From assembly GCF_001468085.1 (NCBI RefSeq), contig NZ_LNZB01000015.1, forward strand, positions 275,689 through 339,688: 64,000 nucleotides of DNA, in the 5' to 3' direction. The position numbers and the translations under genes are program-made. The notes under the pieces were generated by a model. It was given only the letters and a program-made list of their open reading frames with translations, had not been told where the DNA came from and did not search any database. The stretch's first letter is position 1; every line of letters begins with the position of its first letter. Source of the stretch: Legionella waltersii. GTDB lineage: Bacteria > Pseudomonadota > Gammaproteobacteria > Legionellales > Legionellaceae. Shown in pieces: positions 1-8,532 of this stretch.

Positions 1-171
1 AAAGAGCGAACTCTTGCTCCAAATCCACTTTCAATGGAACCCAAACCTTATAAACCCTCTAAACAAGAAAAAACTGAGTCTAATAAGGATATAGAACCTA
101 AAAGGACGGAAGAGGGGGAACAAGAACAAGTAATATTTAACCCCTCTCCTTTCAATATGAAACCATGGTAA
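1..171 (+). CDS. C-terminal end of an unknown protein (5' end outside window)
   Basis: The first reading frame is open from base 1 to a TAA at 169-171 and encodes 56 residues. The peptide is rich in Lys, Glu and Pro and ends in MKPW. It looks like a hydrophilic, unstructured tail; charged Glu-rich tails are common on Dot/Icm substrates, but nothing here identifies the protein. It converges on the P-loop gene downstream. No function is assigned. Confidence 0.5.
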   Translation, partial: KERTLAPNPLSMEPKPYKPSKQEKTESNKDIEPKRTEEGEQEQVIFNPSPFNMKPW

Positions 172-240
172 AGCTCTTGATGTTGATTATTAAGATTAAT
201 TGATTGATTTTAAATCATAAAGAAACCTATGCCAACACTT

Positions 241-1407
241 TTATAGTGTTGAAACATGTTCAGGGGATATTTTACTTTTTTCCAATTTCTCTAAAAATTC
301 GTTAGCGAGTGTGGTAGGATTCCCTTTTGCAGTATTAATAACAGCATCAAAATCGATGCCTTTGGAAATATTAAGCGAAACACGTTCTTGGTTTTCAAAA
401 AAACCAAACCGATTAGCTAGCTTACTATACTCCTCAATAGTTTTTTTAGAGCCTATGCGTGGTAAATCATCGGAGGATAATTCCAGAGAATCATCGTTGA
501 TCTGCAGTTTGACCACCCGATCTGAGGTGGTTACTATCTGTACTTCTTCGTGGTGACTTTGTTGTAGCGCATCAATGTCAACAGGGTTTTCTAAAAATAA
601 GGAGTCACCATTTTTGTCTGTATTGGCATGTTTATTGACCATATAAAACAATTCATTTCTTGAGAGAACGTGCTCAGAAGAATCATCAAATAATTTATCT
701 GCCGTGACTAACGTTGCTAACTGATGAAATGGAAATAATCCTTCCCGTTTATCCATAGGATTATCGATGTCCGCTTTACGATTTCTCTCCTGAATACGCT
801 CACTTAATTTCTGCACTGGGCAATAAGCAAAAACTATAGAAGTGGTTAATGTTTCGCTTGGGTTTTCTTCACGATATTGCTGGGCACGCTTTTTAAAATA
901 TTCTAAACATTCTTTGGCGCTTTCATCTGGATTTGGCACAAGATCAATAACAATAGATTGCCCAGAATTGCCCTTATCGAACACCTCATCATAAAGCATC
1001 ACCGTAGGATCATCGATTTTGGTAACAAAACGTAACTCTTTAGCCAGTTTAGATATTTCGCTTTCTATAAATCCCGCCTTTTTTAGGACGTCTTCGAGGT
1101 TAGGAAGCAAGGGATTAGGAAATCCATGGGTTGTAATTAAATGACTGCCTTTGGATATAGTAAGTACCCCTCTACTGCATAATGTTACAAGTTCATCTTC
1201 AGTCATTAGTGTTTGAAGGTTTTGTATAACACCCGATGCATTAAGTTTCTCAAGCATGAATAATTTGAGATTACTCGGACTCATATTAACAATTTTATCC
1301 ACCATTTCATCAATACTCGAAGATTTCCACTCATGTGTTTTAACCAATTCTCTGCACAGTGATGATTTTCCTGCGGTTGATGACCCTAATAACAAAACAA
1401 CATGCAT
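241..1407 (-). CDS. P-loop NTPase-like protein, possible secreted effector
   Basis: A 388-residue protein whose extreme N-terminus carries a Walker A motif, GSSTAGKSS, at about residues 8-16 after a hydrophobic strand. This layout is seen in small-molecule kinases and chloramphenicol-phosphotransferase-like proteins. The rest (paired charged helices, a Ser/Leu/Asp-rich segment near residue 310) is not recognised. The C-terminus is Glu/Lys-rich (EFLEKLEKSKISPEH), compatible with a Dot/Icm signal, though that is inference. It stands alone, with no operon partner and an upstream gap of about 245 bp. The P-loop is seen directly; nucleotide binding is likely and the substrate unknown. Confidence 0.6.
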   Translation of the reverse strand: MHVVLLLGSSTAGKSSLCRELVKTHEWKSSSIDEMVDKIVNMSPSNLKLFMLEKLNASGVIQNLQTLMTEDELVTLCSRGVLTISKGSHLITTHGFPNPLLPNLEDVLKKAGFIESEISKLAKELRFVTKIDDPTVMLYDEVFDKGNSGQSIVIDLVPNPDESAKECLEYFKKRAQQYREENPSETLTTSIVFAYCPVQKLSERIQERNRKADIDNPMDKREGLFPFHQLATLVTADKLFDDSSEHVLSRNELFYMVNKHANTDKNGDSLFLENPVDIDALQQSHHEEVQIVTTSDRVVKLQINDDSLELSSDDLPRIGSKKTIEEYSKLANRFGFFENQERVSLNISKGIDFDAVINTAKGNPTTLANEFLEKLEKSKISPEHVSTL

Positions 1408-1652
1408 GATAAACCTCTTAAATAGGGGACAATGGATACAATGTAAGCTCTATTAACATAGTTAAACTCATATTGCTCTGCCCAGATATTATACAAAAAA
1501 GATGTTTTATTTTTTTCTAATTCAACTTATTTTGCAAAAAATTTACATTGAATGAAATTTTCTAAATGGCTTTTGATAAGGTTATCTTTTGATTATGCAA
1601 ACTAAGGGTTAAACTTCCATCTTTGCTTATTACAGATTGGTAGCCGGTTTAA

Positions 1653-2537
1653 TTCAGAATTAACACTTTTGGTGGTTATTCCACAGGACCCCCAATAAGA
1701 ACTCAGGCAATTCAGGCCTTTTCTAAACTCAAAAACACCGCGAATGATGAAGAAACAGTCCTCTTGTTTCAATTATGGCTTGATGAATTCGTAGATCTTC
1801 AAGCTTTTAGTCGCTGTTATCGTGCTCTGAATCAAAAAAAATATCTGGTCGAGAAAACTCTGCGTACCATCACCATTAGTGATGAAGCTTATAACGCATT
1901 AAAAGACATCGCACATCAAAAAGATATTAGTATCTCACAGGCGATAGTGGATGGCTGTACCTTACTACAAGACAAAAATAATGAATCAATTAGACCATTG
2001 ATAAACACGGACACATTAAAACCTGGTAACATCAATCCAAAACCAACTGATTTGTCAATCCCAGTGATAACATCAGTAGCCCTTGGCCACACCAACGTCA
2101 TTTCCTTGTTTGGTGATGAGATTGATGAGTCATCTGACGAGGAAGAGTCAGACACTGAGTTTGATTTCTTTGATTTTGAAGAAGTACGCGAATGGCCACG
2201 TAAACCTGAAGGCTATGATTTTAGAACTAATGAGTCCTATAAAAAATACCGCAAATATATTGAGCGTCTTACTATTAAAAAACCAGACGAAAAACTACTG
2301 GACACCTTTAATAAAACGATTAATTATTACCTCACCGAAGACAATTGCCACCAGATTGGACCACATCTGCTTTTAATCCGTCAGGAACTCTTAAATCAAA
2401 AGCTCCTTTCTAAAAAGTTTAATCCAGAACTCTTTGAGATCAGTAAGGGGTTTAACGTAGGCAATCTGACTATGGATGATTACGCAGATGGTTTCATAAA
2501 GCAGGTCGTTAAGGTGGTGTATCACTCGATGAATTAA
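1653..2537 (+). CDS. Unknown acidic protein with a ribbon-helix-helix-like segment; start unclear
   Basis: The frame is open from 1653 to the TAA at 2535 but has no ATG near its beginning. The first usual start is TTG at 1764. Coding character continues upstream (GGYSTGPPIRTQAIQAFSKL), so the TTG is probably too late: either an ATT at 1659 is used or the 5' end has been lost. The middle holds a short stretch like a ribbon-helix-helix (TLRTITISDEAYNALKDIA), then a very acidic segment (DEIDESSDEEESD). The last 147 bp overlap the convergent gene at 2391. Family not recognised. Confidence 0.5.
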   Translation, partial: FRINTFGGYSTGPPIRTQAIQAFSKLKNTANDEETVLLFQLWLDEFVDLQAFSRCYRALNQKKYLVEKTLRTITISDEAYNALKDIAHQKDISISQAIVDGCTLLQDKNNESIRPLINTDTLKPGNINPKPTDLSIPVITSVALGHTNVISLFGDEIDESSDEEESDTEFDFFDFEEVREWPRKPEGYDFRTNESYKKYRKYIERLTIKKPDEKLLDTFNKTINYYLTEDNCHQIGPHLLLIRQELLNQKLLSKKFNPELFEISKGFNVGNLTMDDYADGFIKQVVKVVYHSMN

Positions 2538-2747
2538 AATATCATGGGTATCTGTGAATTGATGGGCGATTACATCACTGACTGCATTTGTCGTTTGTTC
2601 TTCTTTGGCCAGGATTAACAGTAGATGCTCTAGTTGTGTGGAAAGAAATTCATTAATCAACGGGCGAAGCAGTTCTTGCGTCACCTCTTTCCCAGATAAA
2701 TAAATGAGACATTCGTGCTCCAGTGCTTGAAACAATATTTTATTCAT
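2391..2747 (-). CDS. Small helical protein of unknown function
   Basis: About 118 residues from ATG 2747, chosen because AGGA lies 8 bases upstream; an in-frame ATG at 2768 is the alternative. The protein is predicted mostly alpha-helical and Leu/Glu-rich, without signal peptide or known motif. Its 3' third runs antisense through the end of the forward gene at 1653-2537. Such a long convergent overlap is unusual and means one of the two ends may be wrong. No function is suggested. Confidence 0.45.
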   Translation of the reverse strand: MNKILFQALEHECLIYLSGKEVTQELLRPLINEFLSTQLEHLLLILAKEEQTTNAVSDVIAHQFTDTHDILIHRVIHHLNDLLYETICVIIHSQIAYVKPLTDLKEFWIKLFRKELLI

Positions 2748-2938
2748 GGCGTGTTCCTTTAAAGCCATCCCTAAATATAGGTGATGGTTTCTTCTATAGT
2801 ATTTACTGCCTTACGGTTTGGGCAATATAATTGTCTTTAACAACTTGAGTAAATCGTTTGTTTTTATCATATAGCGGTGATGTAGACGATGCTATCGACT
2901 GTTGGTGATTACAGGAGTCCTATACGAAGTATCAACAT

Positions 2939-3883
2939 TTATGAGTGCATTAATTTGGGAAGTACATAGATCAATTCACCTATCACTTGCACGAGTGTCT
3001 GCGTAACGATGACCGCAGGCAGTATAGGAATCGCGCCAGGGGATTGCAAAGGTAAGTGGCAGGACCACGAGTGAATTGCGAGTACTTGCGCTGAATGCTA
3101 CTGCTCGGCTGGCAAATACATTTAGTCGAAACAGTCGAGCGACAAACCACCCAACTAAAGGTGCGACAATTGCAAAAGCAATGTAGACAGGAACTACTTT
3201 TAAAACCACGTTAATCGCAAGGCTAAGCTGTGGGATCACTGCTTCAATGACCAAAAACAGTACAAGAGCTGTTGCGGGCACAGGGAGTAATCCAAGTGCT
3301 ATTGAAATAAGCTTACCGGTTAATCTGCGTGCTGCCCATAGCTGCACGAGTATTGCAAGAATAAGTAGGAAGGCAATGAGCCATATAAACGCTTGAACAA
3401 ATGGACCTAACTGAACTAAGTTCGCGGCATTGTCTCCAAGGAAGATGCCCAGATGAATGGGTAGTAGTAACATTTGTATGATAAGAAGAGCAGGTGTAGC
3501 CACCAGCAACAAGCGGACATCGGCTTGCCCAAGATGTGAAAAGGTTACAACATAATCGATACAAGGGGTGAGCAAAACCAGCAATACACCAAGTCGTACC
3601 ATAGAATCAGTGGGAAGGAATTGAATTAAAATCGCTACAAGTAACGGAACTATGATGAAATTCACGCTAAGCAGAATTGCTAGAAAGCGAAACTGCACTA
3701 ATCAGCAATTGGCACTTGGAGGAACGTTACAAACAGCATCAGAGCTAATGCAGGATTTACAGCGCCTTCAAGAATTGTTGTGCAAGATAAAAGCATAGAA
3801 ATCATGATCGCCACGATAACCGTGCCAAAGTAAATACTGATTTGCCAACTCTCCAATAGTTCCCTGATTTTTTGCATGTTCAC
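2939..3883 (-). pseudogene. acr3: acr3/arsB-family arsenite exporter, broken by two frameshifts
   Basis: Three pieces in different frames add up to one ACR3-type arsenite/H+ antiporter, an inner-membrane protein of about 10 helices that expels As(III). Piece 1 (3883-3698) ends FLQVPIAD then TAG. Piece 2 (from a GTG at 3698) runs through STRNSLVVLPLTFAIP. There, a run of four G (plus strand 3039-3042) shifts the frame, and the missing end continues in another frame as PGAIPILPAVIVTQTLVQ to TAA at 2939. One fewer C in the coding strand would restore the ACR3 C-terminus. No arsR or arsC is adjacent. Almost certainly inactive. Confidence 0.8.
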
Positions 3884-4088
3884 TTGATCACCCTATGCAC
3901 GATTTGCCCCTCTCATACGAGGATCATTATCCCCTCGAAGGGAAAACAATAACTTAATGATATCGTCTTATATCGCTTGATGGTACGAATATATATGTAA
4001 TTTAGGGAGTTATTATGTTTTAGGAACTACTGCATTGAACATATTATTTAAAGTTTGAATTTTTCTGCTCAATAAATGCAGGACTTGA

Positions 4089-4385
4089 TTGACATATTAT
4101 TACTTAGCGCATGTGAAAGGGAGGCCATTACAAAATGGAACAGGTAACAATCAATCATCTGTGACAAATTTATTCATTTTTCAAGCTGAAGCAGGATATG
4201 CTTTAATGGGTAGTTGGATACTGGCAGTGAGCAAGCCATTTCAAAAGAATTTGAGTAAAACTAGTTCTGAGAAAACTGGAAATGCTTACAAAGTCACTTC
4301 TGTAAATCCTACAGGGCGACCATTCGTCATGTAGGATGTTGGGTGCATCAACAACGACGGTTGTTAGATTTGACCTATTGGTATG
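4089..4385 (+). pseudogene. Relic of a tyrosine recombinase (N-terminal part)
   Basis: The 81-residue open frame is not a normal protein but aligns with the N-terminal domain of the intact recombinase at 21544. Matching blocks are HVKGRP versus HVKGAP, AVSKPFQKNLSKTSSEKTGN versus AVSKQFQRSLCNTISEKTGK, and AYKVTSVN versus AYKATSIN. After the stop, another frame continues with TIRHVGCWVHQQRR, matching TIRHAGRWLYQQRP. Frameshifts and absence of the catalytic domain mark it as dead. It is the footprint of an earlier copy of the 21.5-kb recombinase element. Confidence 0.75.
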
Positions 4386-4421
4386 ATCAACAAAAATGAC
4401 TTATAGTCAATAGGGATTCTC

Positions 4422-5207
4422 TTAGCTGCTCATCTCTCGAAGTAGAAAAAGACTCACATCATCCATGGTTTCATGCCCCTCTCTAAAAGGTTTTTCTAAT
4501 ACCCTAATGAGACGTCCAATATACAGGAAAAAATAAGCAATGAAGCCAAAAAGTATAAATGATTCTGGAGAGCCTTCGGTCTTTAAGAACAGGAGAAACA
4601 AGGTGAGGAAGCCTATTAATGATTCAGCTAAAATATGTACGGATGGAATAAATTGAGTCCTTTGAATTTGATATATTCGTAAGATAATTTTTCGCAATGT
4701 ACCTTGTTCCGTTTTTAACCGAACAAGAAAATTAGGTGGCATGCCCAATTCTTCCATGGCGGCGAAAGAGGATGCCAGTTGATTAATTGAGATTAAACAA
4801 GGACCTAAATCGTGGTGATTTCCCTCATGATCTATTCCTTTAAAAAAAAGCCGTACTATTTTTCGAATATCCATATGAATTTTTTTTATATCAAAATTAT
4901 TATTCCTTTGATGAAAAAGGGTTGCTTCCTCCAGTATGTTTTCAAGGGAGGCTCGGATTTCTGCTGGGAATTTTTCAGCTTCTTTAAAGTCTGCTAAAAT
5001 TCCAGCAAGCAAAATACTGATAATAAAAATGGCACCGGCCATCGTGCTTGTAAAAAGAGGGCTAACGGCTACAAATTCTAAATTGAAACGATGAATAAAA
5101 AATTTGGTGATAACCAATAAAACCATAAGGGGGACGACCCAAAAACAGATGTGAAATTTTTTTAAACCGTTGCTTTTCTTATTCTTTTTATGGTGATGGC
5201 TCATCAT
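4422..5207 (-). CDS. Inner-membrane protein of unknown function (bestrophin-like layout)
   Basis: A 261-residue protein with a basic, His/Lys-rich N-terminus, two hydrophobic segments at about residues 22-42 and 50-73, a soluble helical middle (about 75-190) and two further membrane segments at about 197-216 and 222-242. The pattern of two helix pairs around a cytoplasmic domain resembles bestrophin-like or DUF4239-type proteins, but no signature is secure. Start chosen at ATG 5207. The next gene upstream is a two-helix membrane protein in the same direction. Confidence 0.6.
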   Translation of the reverse strand: MMSHHHKKNKKSNGLKKFHICFWVVPLMVLLVITKFFIHRFNLEFVAVSPLFTSTMAGAIFIISILLAGILADFKEAEKFPAEIRASLENILEEATLFHQRNNNFDIKKIHMDIRKIVRLFFKGIDHEGNHHDLGPCLISINQLASSFAAMEELGMPPNFLVRLKTEQGTLRKIILRIYQIQRTQFIPSVHILAESLIGFLTLFLLFLKTEGSPESFILFGFIAYFFLYIGRLIRVLEKPFREGHETMDDVSLFLLREMSS

Positions 5208-5395
5208 GACATATCGTCCCTTGCTGGTTTTTGTAGTAGATTTAATAAGTATTATTACCCCTTAAAATCCAACTATACATTGATTTAATAATGATTCAAT
5301 TTATTAATTGATTGACTAAAATCGACTTAAAAAGATGGCAAATACCCTATAAATTCTAAAATGAGGGGTTTATTCTTTCAGATTTTGAACCGAAT

Positions 5396-5587
5396 TTAAG
5401 TGTTCATTGGAACTACATCAATAAAGAAAAAGATAATAAAGGCAATTAATGCAAAACCAGAAACAATAAACCCCATACGCCGCATTGTTCTTCCAGAACT
5501 CCCATTGGCAAGAATCAACACTACAATTCCTATAGTGAAAATAATACCCGCTATAACAAGAATACTATGATTTAATCCGATGTCCAT
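5396..5587 (-). CDS. Small two-helix membrane protein
   Basis: A 63-residue protein made almost entirely of two transmembrane segments (about residues 7-27 and 40-59), joined by a basic loop (GSSGRTMRRMG) that should face the cytoplasm. It lies between the 261-residue membrane protein and a periplasmic protein, all on the minus strand, but the gaps (about 90-190 bp) do not prove an operon. Not recognised. Confidence 0.55.
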   Translation of the reverse strand: MDIGLNHSILVIAGIIFTIGIVVLILANGSSGRTMRRMGFIVSGFALIAFIIFFFIDVVPMNT

Positions 5588-5675
5588 CCTATCTCTTTTT
5601 TATCAAAGGAATTGATTCAAGTATAGATGGATTATAAAAATCCATCAAAAGAGATAAATACATCTGTTTAAGAGG

Positions 5676-6131
5676 TTATTGGGTATGTTTTTTAATGGAG
5701 TAATACGTGTGGAGTTCGTCTATAATGGTTCGTAGTTTTTCAAAATGGGATTGAGCCGCTTCTTTGTCATTAGCATCGCTGCTTGCATCCATTTGAGTGG
5801 CCAGTTTTTTAACAGAAGCAATAGTGTTTTGAAGCATCTTTAATTGTGCTGGGGATAATTGTTGGCTTAAATTAGGTAGTGCGTTCACTAATTCAAGAAC
5901 AGCAAAAACATGGTAATGCACTTCATTTAACTGATTGTTTTCAATCATTTTATAAAGAGCTAAATTGTACTCGTCTATTTCTTGAAAAATTTCTGGAATG
6001 GTTTTAGGAATAATCACTTGAGAAATTGGATGTTCATTTGCTATTGCCAGAGACATCGAGAATAAAAAAAGAAATAGAATTTTAGCACTTTGGGTCAATA
6101 GTGTGTTTAGGCTTAAGTTGTTCCTGTTCAT
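5676..6131 (-). CDS. Secreted or periplasmic helical protein, function unknown
   Basis: 151 residues with a Sec-type signal peptide: basic start, hydrophobic stretch ILFLFLFSMSLAIA, likely cleavage after ...AIA-NE. The mature part is helical with many Gln, Leu and Asn and lacks Cys. Small helical periplasmic proteins are often found beside HME-type metal efflux operons, and the czc-like island starts about 1.2 kb away, so a metal-linked role is possible but only inferred. Confidence 0.55.
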   Translation of the reverse strand: MNRNNLSLNTLLTQSAKILFLFLFSMSLAIANEHPISQVIIPKTIPEIFQEIDEYNLALYKMIENNQLNEVHYHVFAVLELVNALPNLSQQLSPAQLKMLQNTIASVKKLATQMDASSDANDKEAAQSHFEKLRTIIDELHTYYSIKKHTQ

Positions 6132-6170
6132 AAGTGTCCTCTTCTAAAGAGAGAAATTAATCTTTTTAAT

Positions 6171-6329
6171 TTAATGTCTTGGGTGGCCATGAGGGCGATA
6201 ACCGCCTCCAGGACTCTTCGGAGTGTCATTACTGGTTTTAGTAGGTTCTGTGGATGCAGAACAAGAGGACAAGAACATTAAAAGTAAACAAACGGTACTT
6301 AATTTATTTAATAATTTCAAAAATCCCAT
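6171..6329 (-). CDS. Small lipoprotein with a Gly/His tail
   Basis: A 52-residue gene starting at ATG 6329. The N-terminus is a lipoprotein signal with lipobox LSSC (hydrophobic CLLLMFLSSC), so Cys would be acylated and the peptide anchored to a membrane. The short mature part ends in GGGYRPHGHPRH, a Gly/His/Pro-rich tail. A second tiny lipoprotein with a Gly/His tail lies at 16488 in the same metal island. Metal binding by the tail is an inference. Confidence 0.6.
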   Translation of the reverse strand: MGFLKLLNKLSTVCLLLMFLSSCSASTEPTKTSNDTPKSPGGGYRPHGHPRH

Positions 6330-6369
6330 GGTACTATCCTTATTAGTTTATTAAAAGCCGTTACCATAC

Positions 6370-7104
6370 TTAGTGCGTTGGAATGATATGAAAATATTTT
6401 TTATATAAAGAAATATAAATTTCGTTATTTATTATTTTTTCAAGTGCTTTATTTACTCTCTTTATTAGTGCAAATGAGTCATTTTTAGCCATAACTCCAT
6501 AGCCAGTTCCTATGAGTAATGGTTCTCCAATCCCTGTAAATGAGTGCTGATTATTGATAATCCAATAGTCTGCAGAAAAATCGTCCATTAAAACGGCATC
6601 GACTTCATTTTTATTTAATGCACTGATTAATTGGTCTGTAGCAGGATATTCTGTAATAGATATTCCTGTCAATTTTAGAGTTATCCATTGTTTAAATATA
6701 CTTCCTTCTAAGACGCCCACATTTTTTTTACTTAAGTCTTTCATGGAGGTAATTGAATTGTTCTGGGTTGTAATAAAACGTGCGTTGCTCAACAAGTAGG
6801 GCAGACTAAAGGAAAATTGTTTTTGTCGTTCTTCGGTAATGATAATTGCAGCAATTGCTAAATCGATTGTTTTTTTATTTATTTGTGTAAATAACTGGTT
6901 AAAAGGCATGGGTTTAAATTGGCATTCAGTTTTCATTTCGATACATAGGCTAGACATTAGCTCAATATCAAAGCCAAAATAATGATCTTGATCGGCACGA
7001 ATAGCAAAAGGAGGATCATAAGATACAATTCCAATATTCAATGGTTTAGCTTCTACTATAGAAGCATGTAACAAAAGAATTATGCCTATAAAACGAGTCA
7101 TCAT
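6370..7104 (-). CDS. Amino-acid-type ABC transporter substrate-binding protein
   Basis: 244 residues of the bacterial extracellular solute-binding protein family 3. A signal peptide (about residues 1-19, cleavage after IVEA) is followed by the family opening LNIGIVSYDPPFAI, the FGFDIEL motif and the conserved DLAIAAIIITEERQKQFSFS block. The fold should bind a small amino acid in the periplasm. No permease or ATPase gene is adjacent, so the partner is elsewhere or the protein acts as a sensor-like binding protein. It is divergent from the metal efflux operon. Confidence 0.85.
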   Translation of the reverse strand: MMTRFIGIILLLHASIVEAKPLNIGIVSYDPPFAIRADQDHYFGFDIELMSSLCIEMKTECQFKPMPFNQLFTQINKKTIDLAIAAIIITEERQKQFSFSLPYLLSNARFITTQNNSITSMKDLSKKNVGVLEGSIFKQWITLKLTGISITEYPATDQLISALNKNEVDAVLMDDFSADYWIINNQHSFTGIGEPLLIGTGYGVMAKNDSFALIKRVNKALEKIINNEIYISLYKKYFHIIPTH

Positions 7105-7284
7105 AGTAGAGTCACTTTTAGAACTAACGCGTTAATTTTTATAATCAATAAGTTTGTTTTAACATGTATCCCAGGGTTTTAATACTGATTTCAGAGAATC
7201 AATGAGCAGGGGTGTATAAATGATTTAATTAAGAGTAAACTTAAATAGAGGTTCGTTAATACAGACATTTATTGAAGGGAAGGG

Positions 7285-8532
7285 ATGCTTTATTTTTCAA
7301 GAGGGATACTTACGGTTTTATTGAGCTTTGTTTTAAACGAAGTGATGGCTGCTCACCCACTCACATTTAAAGAAGCATTGCATCAGGCTTATCAAAACAA
7401 TCCAGAATTGCAGGCAGAAATAGATAAAGCTCATGCGATGCGTGGCTACTTCATACAAAGCGGGCTTTATCCCAACCCTCAAGTCACCCTGACCGCAGAA
7501 AACTTCGGTGGCTCAGGTGCTTACAGCAGTTATGAAGCTGCAGAAACGACTCTTTCCGTAACTCAACCCATTCCTTTAGGTCATCGTTTACAGTATCTGA
7601 AAAAAGCCACTTATGCGGATTATCTAGCCTCCCTTGCCAACATTAACGTGCAAAAAGCCGTGCTTTATGTTGCTGTAGGTGTTGCCTATGTGGATGCCTT
7701 GTATGCTTCTCAATGGCACGTCGTCACCAACAAATTAATTATTCTTAACCAGGATATTGTTACCGCAATAGAGCGGCGAGTGAAAGCGGGAGCTGGAGCA
7801 GAATTAGACTTAAGATTAGCCCAGGTACGATTGGGTGAGGCGCGTATTCAAGAGAATAAAGCGGGACGAGAGGCCTTGTTACAACGAGCAAAATTGGCGC
7901 GATTATTAGGGAATACTATCCGGATTGATAATGAATTGGTGGATAAAGGATTACCTGGCACTTTATGGAACTGGCCGCATTTATTAAAAAAAATAGCAGG
8001 AAGCCCTCAATTGCTCCAAATGAAGCTTCTTCTGCAAGCCAAGCGTGCAACCATTACTGCGGTAAAAAAATCAGTTTGGCCGGATTTAAACATCCAACTA
8101 GGTGGCCGTCATTTCTCAGACGATGGCAGTAATGCTGCTGTTGTCTCAGCATTTGCCCAAGTTCCTGTCTATGATCGAAATCAAGGTAAAATCCTTACTG
8201 CTGAGGCACAGTACACACAAACTGCCCATGAATACCGAGGAACACAATTGGAGGTGCGACAAAATCTGTATGCTTCCTTTTTACAAGCACAGCAAAATAA
8301 TTATGAAGCTCAATTGGTCACTAAATCGTTGTTACCGTTGGCGCGTAAGTCCATAAAACTTGCTCAAGAAGGGTATCAAATGGGGCGCTACACCTACATT
8401 GAATTATCAGTGGCTTTAAATGCATTATATGAAGAAGAGCGACATTACCAACAAGCTCATGCCGACTATCACAAATCCTTAATTCAGATCACAGGACTTT
8501 TGGGGCTGGATAATCCCAAGGAGAGCAAATGA
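7285..8532 (+). CDS. czcC: TolC-family outer-membrane channel of a metal efflux pump (CzcC-like)
   Basis: A 415-residue outer-membrane efflux protein with a signal peptide (about residues 1-22). It has the two TolC-type repeats: an early PLTFKEALHQAYQNNPELQ block and later long Gln/Ala-rich coiled helices. It forms the exit duct of a tripartite pump. It is the first gene of a tight operon: its stop overlaps the adaptor start by 4 bp (ATGA) and the RND pump follows 9 bp after the adaptor. The RND partner has the metal-type signature, so the cargo is probably Zn, Co, Cd or Ni. Confidence 0.85.
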   Translation: MLYFSRGILTVLLSFVLNEVMAAHPLTFKEALHQAYQNNPELQAEIDKAHAMRGYFIQSGLYPNPQVTLTAENFGGSGAYSSYEAAETTLSVTQPIPLGHRLQYLKKATYADYLASLANINVQKAVLYVAVGVAYVDALYASQWHVVTNKLIILNQDIVTAIERRVKAGAGAELDLRLAQVRLGEARIQENKAGREALLQRAKLARLLGNTIRIDNELVDKGLPGTLWNWPHLLKKIAGSPQLLQMKLLLQAKRATITAVKKSVWPDLNIQLGGRHFSDDGSNAAVVSAFAQVPVYDRNQGKILTAEAQYTQTAHEYRGTQLEVRQNLYASFLQAQQNNYEAQLVTKSLLPLARKSIKLAQEGYQMGRYTYIELSVALNALYEEERHYQQAHADYHKSLIQITGLLGLDNPKESK

